Positions 19,969-30,068 of a DNA stretch of 64,000 bases are shown in pieces. The notes below the pieces were generated by a model. That model was given only the letters and a program-made list of their open reading frames with translations. It was not told where the DNA came from and did not search any database. The stretch is from Pseudomonas sp. (GTDB lineage Bacteria; Pseudomonadota; Gammaproteobacteria; Pseudomonadales; Pseudomonadaceae), in contig NZ_JAUYNT010000016.1 of the NCBI RefSeq assembly GCF_030698175.1, positions 37,709 through 101,708 on the forward strand, written 5' to 3'. The first letter of the stretch is position 1. Each line of letters opens with the position of its first letter. The translations under genes were made by a program, and so were the position numbers.

Positions 19969-22900
19969 TAAAGCTCCTCCACTTGGCGCCAGCTTTGTCG
20001 ACCAGTACTATCAGGCCCCAGGTATATCTTCAAACCACCTTTGCTGCTGGATATCTCATAGGATCCATCAGGCGTTTGTGACAAGGTGATCCCGCCTTCG
20101 CCGTCTTGTTTAATTGCAGCGAGAACCTTGGGCTTACTTGGGTCGCCCATGTCTTTATAGTCAAAGGTATGGTGCGCGGTTCTACCGCCGCGAAATGGGT
20201 TGATGGCATAAATCCAGTTGCTGGCGCCATCGGTACAGGGGTCGCTGTTGGGGACAAGTGTTTGGAATAACACCGTGCGGCCAAAAATGACCATGTTTTC
20301 AATAACCATTTCGCCATCTAGCCCGCCCACGGTTAAATCGAGAAGCCAGCCATATTTGCTGATATTGCCACTAGCGTCAGTCCAGGCAATGGCGTTGTCG
20401 GAAATGGTTCTGCCGATGATGCTCTCGTTTTTTGAATTTTTGCCGGTGACTTGAGTCTCGATTGTTTGGGTAACAAGATTGCTGCGCGTGATGCTTATCG
20501 CGCTGGTTGACTCGCCACGCGTTTTAGTGTCCCAGATACCATAAACGCTTTGGGCGATGTTCTTGTTGCCATCTTTGTCGCCGTCTTCAAAGTATTTGCC
20601 GGTACCAAAAACCACCAGGTGGCCTTTGCCGCTGGGATGCCGAATAAGTGAGGGGGCTGAGGTAATAGGTTGGCGCACAGCGGCGTTCGCCGCCACGGCC
20701 TTAAACAGTGGGGAGGCGCCATAGCCAGCGTCGAAGTCATCGATGGCGCTGCTACTGTCATCCTCAGTGGTATAAGGCTTGCTGCTGTCGCGGCCACTTT
20801 TAAGTAAGTCAAAGCGCCAAAGGTTACCTTGCAGGTCGCCGGCATAGGCGTAATCGGCCACGCCGTCGCCGTTGTAGTCGGCAAGTTTAGGCGTGGAAAG
20901 ACCATTGCTGGTGCCGGCAAGGCCCGCAACTTCAAGGCTTTTTAGTAAGCTGCCGTTAAAGGCATCGACGATAAAGAGTGCGGCTTTGCCATTGGCGCTG
21001 TTGGTGGCCTCATAACCATTGCCAAAAACCACGGCCCACTTACCCGTGTGCAGGCGGGCGATGGTCGGTTGCGCAAAGCTATGGCCCATTTTCACGGTGC
21101 TAGGTAGGGGGATAGAGGCATCATCAAACTCCCAGAGCAGTTTTTCACTGCCGGGAGTGGTGATGTCCAGGGCAAATAGACCTTTTCCACCTGCCCGCAA
21201 TGTACCCACTAATATCGTGCGCCATTCGCTGCCGTTATAGGCATCGGCAACCATGGGGGAGCCATCGACATAAAATTCATGGCTGTAGTTTTTGCCGGTC
21301 AGCTTGTTTAGCTTGGCGAACACGGCGGTGGGAACAAAGGCAAACTCTTCTACGCCTGTATTGGCGTTAAAGCCATGCAGCATGCCGTCGTTGCCACCCA
21401 CATACACGCGGGGGCTACGGGTTTTGACCGATTCCTTGAAGGTGGTGTAGGCGGTATTGCCCTCGATGCTATTGGCGATGCTGGCCAGGTAACGCTCTTG
21501 CAAAACAGACGCGGGGCTGGACGAGTAGAGGTCGCCAAGTACCGTCGTGCGGGTGCGAAAACCTGTTGCCCCTTCGCCGGAGCGAACGCCGCGTAGATAG
21601 TCCAGGCGCGCCGCGCCTTTAGTGTCTGGAGTATTGCCGTTTTCGGGGTCGCGACTCAGCAGGTTGGCCAGGCTGCCGGCAGTGTTGACGCCGCCCGCGT
21701 TTGCCCAGGTAAAGTCTTGTAGATTGGAACCTGTGGTGCTTTTAATTTTGATATTGCGAGAGCCGGCTGCGGGCAGTTGATCTTTTGCGCTCCACTTTTC
21801 AGTGAATGTCTCTTCGTATTTATTAGTCACTGAGTTAAAAAAGAGCTCTTTTTCCGAACGCTTCAAATCACCGGCCCAATTATCATCGCTGGCATAAGAG
21901 GTTTGATAGGATACGGTAGTGACTGTAGTGCCCTTAATAGCATCCTCAATTATTTGCCCCGAGTTAATGGCAGGTTTAGCCGCTACCGATTTGCGATCGG
22001 CAATCCGTGACATGATATCGGCAAATGCCTGAACTACCGATTCCGTGCTCTCGGCACTGAAGAACTCTCCGCGTGAATTGATCGCGGCGTGCCAGAGGTC
22101 ATAAACGTTATTTGTAGAGTTGGACGCTGCCGCGGGCCATGTGCGAGTGCCATTTACGAGGCTTATATAGCCTGGGCTGCCAAAGGTTCCATTTGCGTCC
22201 CACTCAAGCCCTGCTTGGGTAAGGCTATCAGTCAGGCCAAGGCCGACAGTAAAGTTCACCATGTTTTGCCATGTGGCGGGGTTATTGCGCGCATTCCAAT
22301 AGTTTTGACTGTCGGTACCAGTCTTATCCGCATAATAAGGCTTTAACTGGTTGGCTGCGCCGCCCGTGCCTGGGCGTAAATCGGTTGCCCAGTAATGCAT
22401 GGCGAGGTCGGCGAGGGTATTGCTCGTCGGGTCGGCATAGGGAGTGCGTGTGCCGTTATAGTTGGTTCCGTCCGGCAGGTTAAAGTTTGCGTGGTCACGC
22501 AGTACGGTGCCGGCAGGTGTGCCGTCTGCGCCATTCCATACCCCGTCAGTCATTAATATGTGATAGCTGGGTCTGCATGAGTAGGTGTTTGCGGGGGTGT
22601 TGCCAAGCTCATTAGGGAATTTTTCCCAGGCGGCATCGGTCATCAAAAATTTACCGGCGCGATCCAGGGCTAAGCGTAGAGGGGTGCCGTTTGGGAAGGT
22701 TATATGATGCAGCCAGGTAAACAATCTGCCGCGTTGTGCTTGAGTAAATTCACGGAATCGGTTGTCGCGGCCGAGGCAGCTTGCTGCGCTATTAAGTTCT
22801 GTGCAAGTAGTTAGTCCCTGCCAGGTTATGCGCGTAGAGCTCGGTAGCTCTGCGAAAACAATGCTGGCGGCACTCACCGTGGCGAGGGCGCGTGTTCGAT

Positions 22901-23729
22901 AAAATGAATACCAGTTGGCAAAGTTCTGTTGTTCGGTAGCACCGGAAACATATACGCGGCGATAACAGTTATCGTTGTTGCGTTGGGCTGTGGCTAGTGC
23001 TGGGCAGCTGGGTCTTGTCGTGTCAAAAACATAGTAATAGGCGGCGACGTTGGTTGAGCGGCGATCATTACTCCTTATAACGTAGTTGCCGCTGCTGTTG
23101 CGATTGCAGGTGATTGTTGTGTAGTCGTTAGCGGATGTTATGGTTGCTTCGCAACTTGAGTTAGATATCCGTTTGATGGTAAAGGTTACATTGTTTACAG
23201 TTATTGGTGCTGAGGTTTGGCCGTTGCTGAGGGGTGCGCTTTGCACTATGTCTAGGTAAAAATCGGGGTGTGGGTTTTGGGCGGGATTATTGCTCGCAGT
23301 ATGGTTCGAGTACGAGAGGCTCATTATGTAACTGTTGCTTAAGTTGACAATGCCTTGGCTGGGCATGAAACCATAAAGGGGGGCGGCGGTAAAGCTTGAC
23401 GAATAAGGTGTGGTTGCTGGGCTGCCATCATCATTGAATCTTGGTGGCGCCTTATATGTTGTGGCTGGATTATAATGCAGTGGATTGAAATGGGCTGAGC
23501 GTAGTCTCGCTTGATTTGAAATTCCCCCCGCATTGTCGGGCACATACGAGCTATTCATACTGCCGGAGTCATCTAGGGAAAGAACCAGGTTTGGCGGTAC
23601 GCCAACGGTTAAGCTCAGCGGGCTTTGTGATACTGAGGCTTGCGCGTTGAGCGCGGCCACTAAGAGGCTGCCGACGGTCAGTGTGTTTATTAGCGCGCGC
23701 AAGGGCACTGAGGTTGATTTTTTATTCAT
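19968..23729 (-). CDS. pilY1: PilY1 pilus-tip adhesin and assembly factor
   Basis: The gene encodes 1253 residues with a signal peptide (about 1-31, ALNAQA). The N-terminal half contains a von Willebrand A-like region; DDSGS (53-57) gives the metal-site pattern DxSxS. The C-terminal half (about 640-1230) is a beta-propeller with [14 protein letters not shown] and the calcium-loop-like [15 protein letters not shown]. PilY1 caps the pilus with the minor pilins, controls retraction and takes part in surface sensing. The gene and its neighbours use many A/T-ending codons compared with the flanking housekeeping genes, a sign of exchange. The only Shine-Dalgarno sequence is a weak GGGGAA. Confidence 0.95.
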   Translation of the reverse strand: MNKKSTSVPLRALINTLTVGSLLVAALNAQASVSQSPLSLTVGVPPNLVLSLDDSGSMNSSYVPDNAGGISNQARLRSAHFNPLHYNPATTYKAPPRFNDDGSPATTPYSSSFTAAPLYGFMPSQGIVNLSNSYIMSLSYSNHTASNNPAQNPHPDFYLDIVQSAPLSNGQTSAPITVNNVTFTIKRISNSSCEATITSANDYTTITCNRNSSGNYVIRSNDRRSTNVAAYYYVFDTTRPSCPALATAQRNNDNCYRRVYVSGATEQQNFANWYSFYRTRALATVSAASIVFAELPSSTRITWQGLTTCTELNSAASCLGRDNRFREFTQAQRGRLFTWLHHITFPNGTPLRLALDRAGKFLMTDAAWEKFPNELGNTPANTYSCRPSYHILMTDGVWNGADGTPAGTVLRDHANFNLPDGTNYNGTRTPYADPTSNTLADLAMHYWATDLRPGTGGAANQLKPYYADKTGTDSQNYWNARNNPATWQNMVNFTVGLGLTDSLTQAGLEWDANGTFGSPGYISLVNGTRTWPAAASNSTNNVYDLWHAAINSRGEFFSAESTESVVQAFADIMSRIADRKSVAAKPAINSGQIIEDAIKGTTVTTVSYQTSYASDDNWAGDLKRSEKELFFNSVTNKYEETFTEKWSAKDQLPAAGSRNIKIKSTTGSNLQDFTWANAGGVNTAGSLANLLSRDPENGNTPDTKGAARLDYLRGVRSGEGATGFRTRTTVLGDLYSSSPASVLQERYLASIANSIEGNTAYTTFKESVKTRSPRVYVGGNDGMLHGFNANTGVEEFAFVPTAVFAKLNKLTGKNYSHEFYVDGSPMVADAYNGSEWRTILVGTLRAGGKGLFALDITTPGSEKLLWEFDDASIPLPSTVKMGHSFAQPTIARLHTGKWAVVFGNGYEATNSANGKAALFIVDAFNGSLLKSLEVAGLAGTSNGLSTPKLADYNGDGVADYAYAGDLQGNLWRFDLLKSGRDSSKPYTTEDDSSSAIDDFDAGYGASPLFKAVAANAAVRQPITSAPSLIRHPSGKGHLVVFGTGKYFEDGDKDGNKNIAQSVYGIWDTKTRGESTSAISITRSNLVTQTIETQVTGKNSKNESIIGRTISDNAIAWTDASGNISKYGWLLDLTVGGLDGEMVIENMVIFGRTVLFQTLVPNSDPCTDGASNWIYAINPFRGGRTAHHTFDYKDMGDPSKPKVLAAIKQDGEGGITLSQTPDGSYEISSSKGGLKIYLGPDSTGRQSWRQVEEL

Positions 23730-23731
23730 TG

Positions 23732-24382
23732 TTATTCCCCTGAGTGGAACCTGGCGATGGTTGATTGTACGGCGAACTGATCATTGGCTTGGCCTGTTAT
23801 CAGGTAGTAGTAGGTGCCCTTGCCCGCACCGGCGTCCCCATACTCGACGTTGATACCCTCAACAGGGATCTCTACGCTGTTCCAAAAGGCGTTTACGGAC
23901 AGCGTGGTTATTGTGCCGGCGGATGTGCCGCGATAAGGCATCCAGGGGATGTAGGTGCTGTTGCTGGCTGCAGTTGTTTCGGCTCCGGTCCAATTATGCT
24001 GTTCTTTTATAAAAATCAGTGGGTCGCGGAGGAAGTCGTTTATAGCCGCCGCATAGGCTTCTTTGGGATCTTGACTGGCTACTTCGATAATGCAGGGCTT
24101 GTTGCCGAGTCTTTTGTAGGTATTTATTTTTTTGCAGTTTTCTGTATTGGGCTCAAGCTTGCGGGGTCTTTGGCCGCGGCCGTAAAAACGGTTCTCCGCC
24201 TCGCGCAGGGCGGATTCACTGGCGTTAAACAGTTGTTGATTTTCCATTTTATTGGCCGTCATGCGCCCTTCGAGGGTGACTTCGCGCATATTGGTAACGG
24301 TTAGCACCGTGAGCACCAACAGCATAATCAAGGCCACTAACAGCACGGCGCCGCCTTGTTGTTTTTTCTGGAGCTGTCTCAT
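23732..24382 (-). CDS. pilX: Type IV pilus minor pilin PilX
   Basis: The gene encodes 216 residues. The N-terminus MRQLQKKQQGGAVLLVALIMLLVLTVLTV is a prepilin leader ending in Gly and a hydrophobic helix. I see no Glu at mature position 5, in line with the atypical N-termini of PilX/GspK-like members. It also has the PilX signature TLEGRMTANKMENQQLFNASESALREAE, seen in many PilX N-terminal domains. It works with PilV, PilW, FimU, PilE and PilY1 at the pilus tip. It overlaps pilW by 4 bases. Confidence 0.93.
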   Translation of the reverse strand: MRQLQKKQQGGAVLLVALIMLLVLTVLTVTNMREVTLEGRMTANKMENQQLFNASESALREAENRFYGRGQRPRKLEPNTENCKKINTYKRLGNKPCIIEVASQDPKEAYAAAINDFLRDPLIFIKEQHNWTGAETTAASNSTYIPWMPYRGTSAGTITTLSVNAFWNSVEIPVEGINVEYGDAGAGKGTYYYLITGQANDQFAVQSTIARFHSGE

Positions 24383-25215
24383 GGCATCAGGTTCCTCATC
24401 GACACGGCGCTATTGGCTAGTTGATATAGATGTTGTTTGTCTGCTGCGGCGAGCCTGCTCTTGCTGGCATTGCTGGCATCTCTGTTCCAGGTATCTAATA
24501 TGCTTGAGTTAGTTGAGGTGCGCTGGTTTTGCTCGCTGGCCATGAGGGCTGCATAGCGTACTTGTAATATATCGCCGCTGCTGCTGGTCCAGTTATCTGC
24601 ACTGATGATGCTTTCAATCGTCTTGTCGCTATTGGTGTCTAGCGCAAACTGCAGGCGAAAATCGGCGATGCCGGTTAGCAGGTCTGCGCTCTGATTGCCC
24701 ACCTTGCACTCAAGGGTGCCATTCAGTTTGGTTGCGTCGGGGTCCTGTCTGTAGCGCAGCACCATAATTACTGCATTATTCTTGTCGCTAAATGCCTTGC
24801 TGTCATCAAAGGCGGGTGTTTGCTGGCCTGTGCAGTCAAGTTCTTGACTGGTCAGTGGTTGGTAACGGATACATATGCCTGTGCCAATTTTGGCTTTGGT
24901 TATCGAGGCTTCCGTCTTAAAGACTTCGCAGTCGGCGGAGGCGGGAAGGCTTTTAAAGGCAAATTCTTTAGTTGCCTCAGGTGCTCGGCGATAGCCGGCT
25001 TTGTTTAGGTAGCTGTCTACCAGCATGACCAGGAATTTACTGCTTTCTTGGTTGCCGGCCTGGCTCTGCTGGAATATATAGTTGCGTTTATTGTCTAGGT
25101 ATACTTGGGTTATACCTAGTATTAAAAAACTGCTGATGGCGAGCGAAATCAGTAGTTCAATCATGGAAATACCAGTTTGCTGGCTGGCAAGCAGACGTTT
25201 ATATATTTTGTTCAT
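24379..25215 (-). CDS. pilW: Type IV pilus minor pilin PilW
   Basis: The gene encodes 278 residues. After a 15-residue leader ending in Gly comes ISMIELLISLAISSFLILGI, with Glu at mature position 5. The rest is a soluble domain with several Cys (for example DCEVF, CIRYQ, LDCTG, LECKVG). The size matches PilW of other pseudomonads. It overlaps pilX and pilV by 4 bases each (ATGA), so the operon is translationally coupled. Confidence 0.93.
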   Translation of the reverse strand: MNKIYKRLLASQQTGISMIELLISLAISSFLILGITQVYLDNKRNYIFQQSQAGNQESSKFLVMLVDSYLNKAGYRRAPEATKEFAFKSLPASADCEVFKTEASITKAKIGTGICIRYQPLTSQELDCTGQQTPAFDDSKAFSDKNNAVIMVLRYRQDPDATKLNGTLECKVGNQSADLLTGIADFRLQFALDTNSDKTIESIISADNWTSSSGDILQVRYAALMASEQNQRTSTNSSILDTWNRDASNASKSRLAAADKQHLYQLANSAVSMRNLMP

Positions 25216-25787
25216 AGCTCAACCCGTGTGCGATAAATACAGGTGGTTTCATTGGGGGCGCGATCATCGGGGCATTCGCCGCTTTTTACTCGCCAGGCTA
25301 ATTGAATTTCCAGCGCCGAGCCTGTGGCATCGCAGATTGGGTTGCTGGTGGCAGTCGGTGTTGAGCTGCGGCAGATATAGACGTTGGCATTAAACAGTGC
25401 CGTGGCATTAGGCAGCCTGCGTTTGACTTGTTCTACCCAGCAGTCACGTTGTAATCGTGCCGTGCCGGGTGCAATACACGCGCCGGCAACGGGTATTTTA
25501 GGCGCCGGGGCAAAATCTTTACCTTTGGCTTTGTAGAAGATTGAGGTTGTTTTAAGGTCGCTGCTGACTGGCTGGATTGGCGGTAAGGTATCGAAAATAA
25601 GTTGTGGATTAGCGCGCATGATTTCTATGAGTTGATTGGTTAAATCAACGGCGGCGTTGCGTTGGATTGATTCTTGGGTGTAGTGAATGCTGCGGCTTTG
25701 CATGGCAAGCATGCCGAGTACGCCAGTGGTGACCAGGATTAAAGTAACCAGTACTTCAATTAAACTAAAGCCCGTTTGCGTTTTCAA
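25212..25787 (-). CDS. pilV: Type IV pilus minor pilin PilV
   Basis: The gene encodes 191 residues. The leader MKTQTG is followed by FSLIEVLVTLILVTTGVLGMLAMQ with Glu5, the typical PilV N-terminus. The soluble domain has Cys pairs (ACIAPG, RDCWVEQ, YICRSS, PICDATG) that could make disulphides. It lies between fimU, 12 bases upstream, and pilW, which it overlaps by 4 bases. Confidence 0.93.
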   Translation of the reverse strand: MKTQTGFSLIEVLVTLILVTTGVLGMLAMQSRSIHYTQESIQRNAAVDLTNQLIEIMRANPQLIFDTLPPIQPVSSDLKTTSIFYKAKGKDFAPAPKIPVAGACIAPGTARLQRDCWVEQVKRRLPNATALFNANVYICRSSTPTATSNPICDATGSALEIQLAWRVKSGECPDDRAPNETTCIYRTRVEL

Positions 25788-25799
25788 AGGTATATTCCC

Positions 25800-26312
25800 T
25801 TATTCACAAGCCGCTAAGTTGGTGGTGTTATTTTCTTTTTTGCCCTTTGGGTGCAGTTCGATGCTGCCACTGGGTTCGACCGTAATCAGGTAGCCGTCAG
25901 CGGGTTTATTATCGCGGCAGATTGTAAAGCTGGCGCCGGCACTGACCACGCCACTCGGGCGATACAGCAGTTCGCTGATTGCTGCGGTGCGGTTGCTGTT
26001 CAGTGCAACGATTTTGGCTTGAGTGGCGCTATGTTCTAATGTGCGGATGACTTCGTCCTGCTTGCTTGGACGTTGAATTTCCCATGCAGTGCTGTCTTTG
26101 AAAATCAATTTAACCTGCGCTCTGTTGTTAATGGCGTGGTCGCGCGCAAACATTAAAAAGGTCTTTAGCTCCTCTGCTGCTGCTTTTACCTGATTGTTGC
26201 GTATGAACTGAGTGAAGCTAGGTACTGCTATGGTTGCCACAATCGCGAGCAATGCGAGGGTGATCATCAGCTCTACGAGGGTAAAGCCTTGCGTGTTGTC
26301 TAGGCGAGGCAT
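25800..26312 (-). CDS. fimU: Type IV pilus minor pilin FimU
   Basis: The gene encodes 170 residues. The leader MPRLDNTQG is followed by FTLVELMITLALLAIVATIAVPSF with Glu5, then a GspH-like domain (AAEELKTFLMFARDHAINN). I choose the ATG at 26312, which has GGAG 6 bases upstream; the TTG at 26324 overlaps that site. It is the first gene of the minor pilin operon, so the promoter should lie in the 219 bases up to fimT. In P. aeruginosa AlgR binds before fimU; I could not find a clear AlgR site here. Confidence 0.93.
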   Translation of the reverse strand: MPRLDNTQGFTLVELMITLALLAIVATIAVPSFTQFIRNNQVKAAAEELKTFLMFARDHAINNRAQVKLIFKDSTAWEIQRPSKQDEVIRTLEHSATQAKIVALNSNRTAAISELLYRPSGVVSAGASFTICRDNKPADGYLITVEPSGSIELHPKGKKENNTTNLAACE

Positions 26313-26531
26313 GCTGCGCTCCAATAGGTCTTGTGAGCGAGATCATCTGGTTTTGCTGTGTGCTTGTCTTGCTCGTTGAGATAGTCGGCCATTTTGGCTG
26401 GATAACTGGGGCGCGCCGCTTAGCTGTGCGTTTTTGACGGCTTGTGGCTGGCAGGCGGCCACAGCGTTATGGATATGATTTTGCTTTTACCCAAAACGAA
26501 GCCAGGACTGATCTGCTTTGGCCGGCTGGGG

Positions 26532-27041
26532 CTACTGGCAGCGTGCACTTTCTTGTTGGTTTTCCTGTGGGCTTGCCCAGCGTATGCGCCCCTGTCTGTT
26601 TATGAGTATCTGCATCGCTACGGCTTGCTGTTCGCAGGTGAAAAATCGGCCGTTGCTTATGGGGCTGGTGCCGTTGCTGTGAAAACGAATACTGCCGCTA
26701 AAGCCTGACCAGCGTAGGTTCGTTACGCCCGCAAAAGCGGCTGCGTGATGGAGCGCTTGTCGATTGCTGCGTAGCCGAATAAGCCAAGGGTCTTGCCAGT
26801 CTGTCGTGCATTTGCGTCCGTTTTTACTTGGGCATAGCTCAACGCCTTGTTTTCTAAGTACAGCTTGACTGCGCGCCTGCTGCAACTGGGCGTGAATTGT
26901 GTGCATGACTGCTTGGTTTCTATTGTGCTCTAACAGGCGCGCGATGGCGGGTGCAGCAAGTGTGGCAAGTAGCGAGATGAGCGCTGCGGTTATGAGTAGT
27001 TCTGCGAGGGTAAAGGCGTGTTGCCTTATGCTGGTATGCAT
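26532..27041 (-). CDS. fimT: FimT / GspH-like type IV pilin family protein
   Basis: The gene encodes 169 residues. The N-terminus MHTSIRQHA is followed by FTLAELLITAALISLLATLAAP, a prepilin helix with Glu5 but Ala instead of Gly before the cleavage point. The GspH-like domain includes QLQQARSQAVLRKQGVELCPS, and two Cys-containing stretches follow. In Legionella and some pseudomonads FimT binds DNA during uptake; the basic surface residues here (RQALH, RLRSNRQ) would allow that, but this is inference. It lies 219 bases upstream of fimU in the same direction and may be a separate unit. Confidence 0.88.
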   Translation of the reverse strand: MHTSIRQHAFTLAELLITAALISLLATLAAPAIARLLEHNRNQAVMHTIHAQLQQARSQAVLRKQGVELCPSKNGRKCTTDWQDPWLIRLRSNRQALHHAAAFAGVTNLRWSGFSGSIRFHSNGTSPISNGRFFTCEQQAVAMQILINRQGRIRWASPQENQQESARCQ

Positions 27042-27436
27042 GATGTCGTCCGTGTTTGCATGGGTGAAGGCTCGAACTCCGTTCGTGCTATTGGTATAGC
27101 TCGTTTTGGGCTGTTCAAAGCTTGCAAAGCGAATTTTTGTGAGCGATTTGATTGTTGTTGTGGGCTGGCAGGTGCCGCCTGTGCGGAGCAGCGTTCGATT
27201 GAAATGCTGCTGCAGGTTCGCCGGTAATGTGGCTCTGCTCGGTGGTTATCTCTGAAATGGTACTCAGTGCTTGGCCCGAGCAACCTTTAGTCGCTGTATT
27301 CTTTTGCAGTCTTTTGAGCTTCTGGTAATCAGTGCTGCACAGTGCACTTTTAGTTTGCGGCCTGAGTTTGATCACGTTGCGAGCGCGTTGTTTTAATTCG
27401 TGGTGTTTAGGTCTGTAATTTACGGGTGAGTCAGGT
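27042..27436. other. 395-base gap between fimT and thiO
   Basis: This is a divergent intergenic region richer in A/T than its surroundings. It should contain the promoters of fimT (minus) and thiO (plus). I see no credible gene, tRNA or terminator. The short frames across it have no ribosome sites and no family resemblance. No REP element is present. Confidence 0.5.
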
Positions 27437-28525
27437 ATGAGTGATGTCATTGTTGTGGGCGCTGGTGTTATTGGGTTGCTCTCTAGCTATCAGCTGGCGT
27501 TAGCTGGTCGCGATGTATCATTGCTGGATATAGGTGGTGTCGGTAAAGAAGCTTCTTGGGCTGGAGGGGGGATTGTTTCGCCGCTTTATCCCTGGCGTTA
27601 CAGCCCAGCGGTGACGGCGTTGGCGCATTGGTCGCAGGATTTTTATCCGGGGTTGGCGCAGCGGTTGTTGGCCGATACCGGGGTTGATCCTGAGGTGCAT
27701 GTGACGGGCTTGTATTGGTTTGATCTGGAGGATCAGGACGAGGCGCTGGCTTGGGCGGTGCGTGAGGGACGGCCGCTGGCTGAGGTGGATATTGCCGATG
27801 TGTATCGGGCGCTGCCGATGTTGGCGCCGGGGTTTACCCGGGCCTTGCAGATGCCAGGGGTGGCCAATGTGCGCAATCCACGGTTGGTTCGGGCGTTGCG
27901 GCAAGCTTTATTGCAGATGCCGAATATCACCCTGCATGAACATTGTCCGGTGACGGGTTTTGTTCGTGATGGTGAGCGGGTTTGTGGCGTGCAGACTGCG
28001 CAGGGTGAGCTACTTGCCGATCAAGTAGTGGTGGCGGCCGGGGCTTGGAGTGCGCAGTTGCTGGGCGCTCTTGGGGTTGAGTTGCCGGTTGAGCCGGTTA
28101 AAGGGCAGATGATTCTTTATAAATGCGCTGAGGCTTTTCTGCCGAGCATGGTGTTGGCCAAGGGCCGTTATGCCATTCCACGTCGCGATGGGCATATTTT
28201 GGTGGGCAGCACGTTGGAGTTTGAGGGCTTTGATAAAACCCCGACCGATTCTGCTCTGGCAAGCCTTAGGGCTTCGGCCGAGGAGTTGCTGCCGGCTTTG
28301 GCCGATGCTGAGGTGGTCGGTCATTGGGCTGGGCTGCGGCCAGGTTCGCCGGAGGGGATTCCCTTTATTGGGCCGGTGCCTGGGCATGCGGGGTTGTGGC
28401 TTAACTGCGGGCATTATCGCAATGGCTTGGTGTTGGCGCCGGCCAGTTGTCAGTTGCTGGTTGATCTAATGCTCGGGCGCGAGCCGATTGTCGATCCGGC
28501 GCCCTATGCGCCAAGTGGGCGGTAG
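27437..28525 (+). CDS. thiO: Glycine oxidase ThiO / FAD-dependent amino acid oxidase
   Basis: The gene encodes 362 residues of the DAO fold. It has the N-terminal FAD-binding VIVVGAGVIGLLSSYQLALAG, the conserved ASWAGGGIVSPLYPWRY, the PVEPVKGQMI segment and the C-terminal GLRPGSPEGIPFIGP plus GHYRNGLVLAP. It oxidises glycine and related amines to imines for the thiazole part of thiamine, although other D-amino acid oxidase roles are possible. The P. aeruginosa gene in this position is annotated as a D-amino acid oxidase. It stands alone between fimT and the convergent pilR. The gene uses more G/T-ending codons than its neighbours. Confidence 0.85.
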   Translation: MSDVIVVGAGVIGLLSSYQLALAGRDVSLLDIGGVGKEASWAGGGIVSPLYPWRYSPAVTALAHWSQDFYPGLAQRLLADTGVDPEVHVTGLYWFDLEDQDEALAWAVREGRPLAEVDIADVYRALPMLAPGFTRALQMPGVANVRNPRLVRALRQALLQMPNITLHEHCPVTGFVRDGERVCGVQTAQGELLADQVVVAAGAWSAQLLGALGVELPVEPVKGQMILYKCAEAFLPSMVLAKGRYAIPRRDGHILVGSTLEFEGFDKTPTDSALASLRASAEELLPALADAEVVGHWAGLRPGSPEGIPFIGPVPGHAGLWLNCGHYRNGLVLAPASCQLLVDLMLGREPIVDPAPYAPSGR

Positions 28526-28728
28526 GGCGCTGCGTAGGTAGCTTGTTGGTTGCGCGGTGGTCGGAGGGGACTGACTCAAGTCGGCAGCCGCGCCGCTAAC
28601 CCGGCGGCGCTGCCGGAGCTATGTGGTGTGGGCTGACTTTGCAAAAGCCTTAGTTGGCTGAAGCCCTCCCTACAAAATCGGTCTGCAACAGTTAGCGGGT
28701 AGATAGTCTCGCTTAGCGAATTCTGGCC

Positions 28729-30066
28729 TTAGTCGATACCGAGCTTTTTTAGTCGATAGCGCAGCGAGCGGAAGGTCATGCCCAGGCGTTCGGCGGCGGC
28801 GGTGCGGTTCCAGCGGGTTTCCTCCAGGGCTTGTTCTATCAGCTTGCGTTCGATGCTCTCGAGGTAGTCCTCAAGGTTGTTTATTCCGGCCAGGCTGATT
28901 TCACCAGATTCGCTGCTGGTTTGAGTCTCGGCGAGGCGCAAGTCGCTGGCTTGGATTTGCTCGTTTTCGCAGAGGGTGTAGGCGCGTTCGAGCATGTTCT
29001 CCAGCTCGCGGACGTTGCCGGGGAAGCGATAACTTTTCAGTTTGGCGAGAGCGTCATCGCTCAGTGTGGCGCTGGCCAAACCACTGCCTTGGGCGAGGCG
29101 GGCAAGCATGCGTGCCGCCAGTAGTGGAATGTCTTCGCGGCGTTCGCGCAGTGAGGGGACGCACAGCTCGATAACGTTCAGGCGGTAGTAAAGGTCTTGG
29201 CGAAAGCGTCCGGCGGCCACTTCGGCGGCCAGGTCTTTATGAGTGGCACAGAGCACGCGCACATCGACGATCAACTCTTGCTGGCCGCCGACGGCGCGCA
29301 CGGCTTTTTCTTGAATGGCGCGCAGCAATTTGACCTGCATGGGCAGCGGCAGGTCGGCGACTTCGTCGAGAAATAAGGTGCCGCCATTCGCTGCCTGAAA
29401 TAAGCCCTGCTTGTCCTCAATGGCGCCGGTGAAGCTGCCTTTTTTATGGCCGAAAAACTCGCTCTCCATCAGCTCGGAGGGGATGGCGCCGCAGTTGACC
29501 GGCACAAAGGGTTTTTCCAGTCGCGGGCCTTGTTCGTGGATTAGCCGGGCGACCAGCTCTTTGCCGCTACCGGATTCGCCGCTGATATACACCGGTGCCT
29601 GGCTGCGGGCGAGCTTGCTGATCTGGCTGCGTAGGGTGCGCATCGGTGGCGTGTCGCCGAGCAGGCGGTCATCGACACTGCGTTCATCGCTGCCGGTAGT
29701 GCCAAGGCGCAGGGCGCTGTTGACCAGTTCGCGCAGGCGGGTGAGATCCACCGGCTTGGTCAGGTAATCGAAGGCGCCAGCTTTCAGTGCGTTGATTGCG
29801 GTGTCGAGGCTGCCGTAGGCGGTGATCATCGCGACCGGTACATGGGGGTGGCGTTGCTGGATATGCTGCACCAGCTCTAGGCCAGTGCCGTCGGGCAGGC
29901 GCATATCGGTCAGGCACAGGTCGAAGGGCTCGCGGGCCAGCCACTCGCGCGCCTCTTTGACGTCGCGGGCGCTGCGGGTGTCGAGCTTCATGCGGCCCAG
30001 GGTGATCTCCAATAACTCGCGGATATCGGGCTCGTCGTCGACGATCAGGGCTCTCTGCCGGCTCAT
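28729..30066 (-). CDS. pilR: Sigma-54 response regulator PilR
   Basis: The gene encodes 445 residues. The receiver domain has D54 as phosphoacceptor (CLTDMRLPDG) and K in YLTKPVD. The AAA+ domain (about 135-370) has GESGSGKE as Walker A and GSFTGA, the GAFTGA variant that contacts sigma-54. The Fis-type helix-turn-helix occupies the last 40 residues (NRTAAAERLGMTFRSLRYRLKKLG). It activates pilA from a sigma-54 promoter, which is seen at 47142. The ATG at 30066 gives the P. aeruginosa length; an earlier TTG at 30111 lies inside pilS. It is cotranscribed with pilS, 2 bases downstream of it. Confidence 0.97.
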   Translation of the reverse strand: MSRQRALIVDDEPDIRELLEITLGRMKLDTRSARDVKEAREWLAREPFDLCLTDMRLPDGTGLELVQHIQQRHPHVPVAMITAYGSLDTAINALKAGAFDYLTKPVDLTRLRELVNSALRLGTTGSDERSVDDRLLGDTPPMRTLRSQISKLARSQAPVYISGESGSGKELVARLIHEQGPRLEKPFVPVNCGAIPSELMESEFFGHKKGSFTGAIEDKQGLFQAANGGTLFLDEVADLPLPMQVKLLRAIQEKAVRAVGGQQELIVDVRVLCATHKDLAAEVAAGRFRQDLYYRLNVIELCVPSLRERREDIPLLAARMLARLAQGSGLASATLSDDALAKLKSYRFPGNVRELENMLERAYTLCENEQIQASDLRLAETQTSSESGEISLAGINNLEDYLESIERKLIEQALEETRWNRTAAAERLGMTFRSLRYRLKKLGID

Positions 30067-30068
30067 GC

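Noticed and set aside
26442..26708. Plus-strand frame of 88 codons between fimU and fimT
   Set aside because: It mostly overlaps the fimT 3' end, has no ribosome site and no family; the hydrophobic stretch is not convincing.
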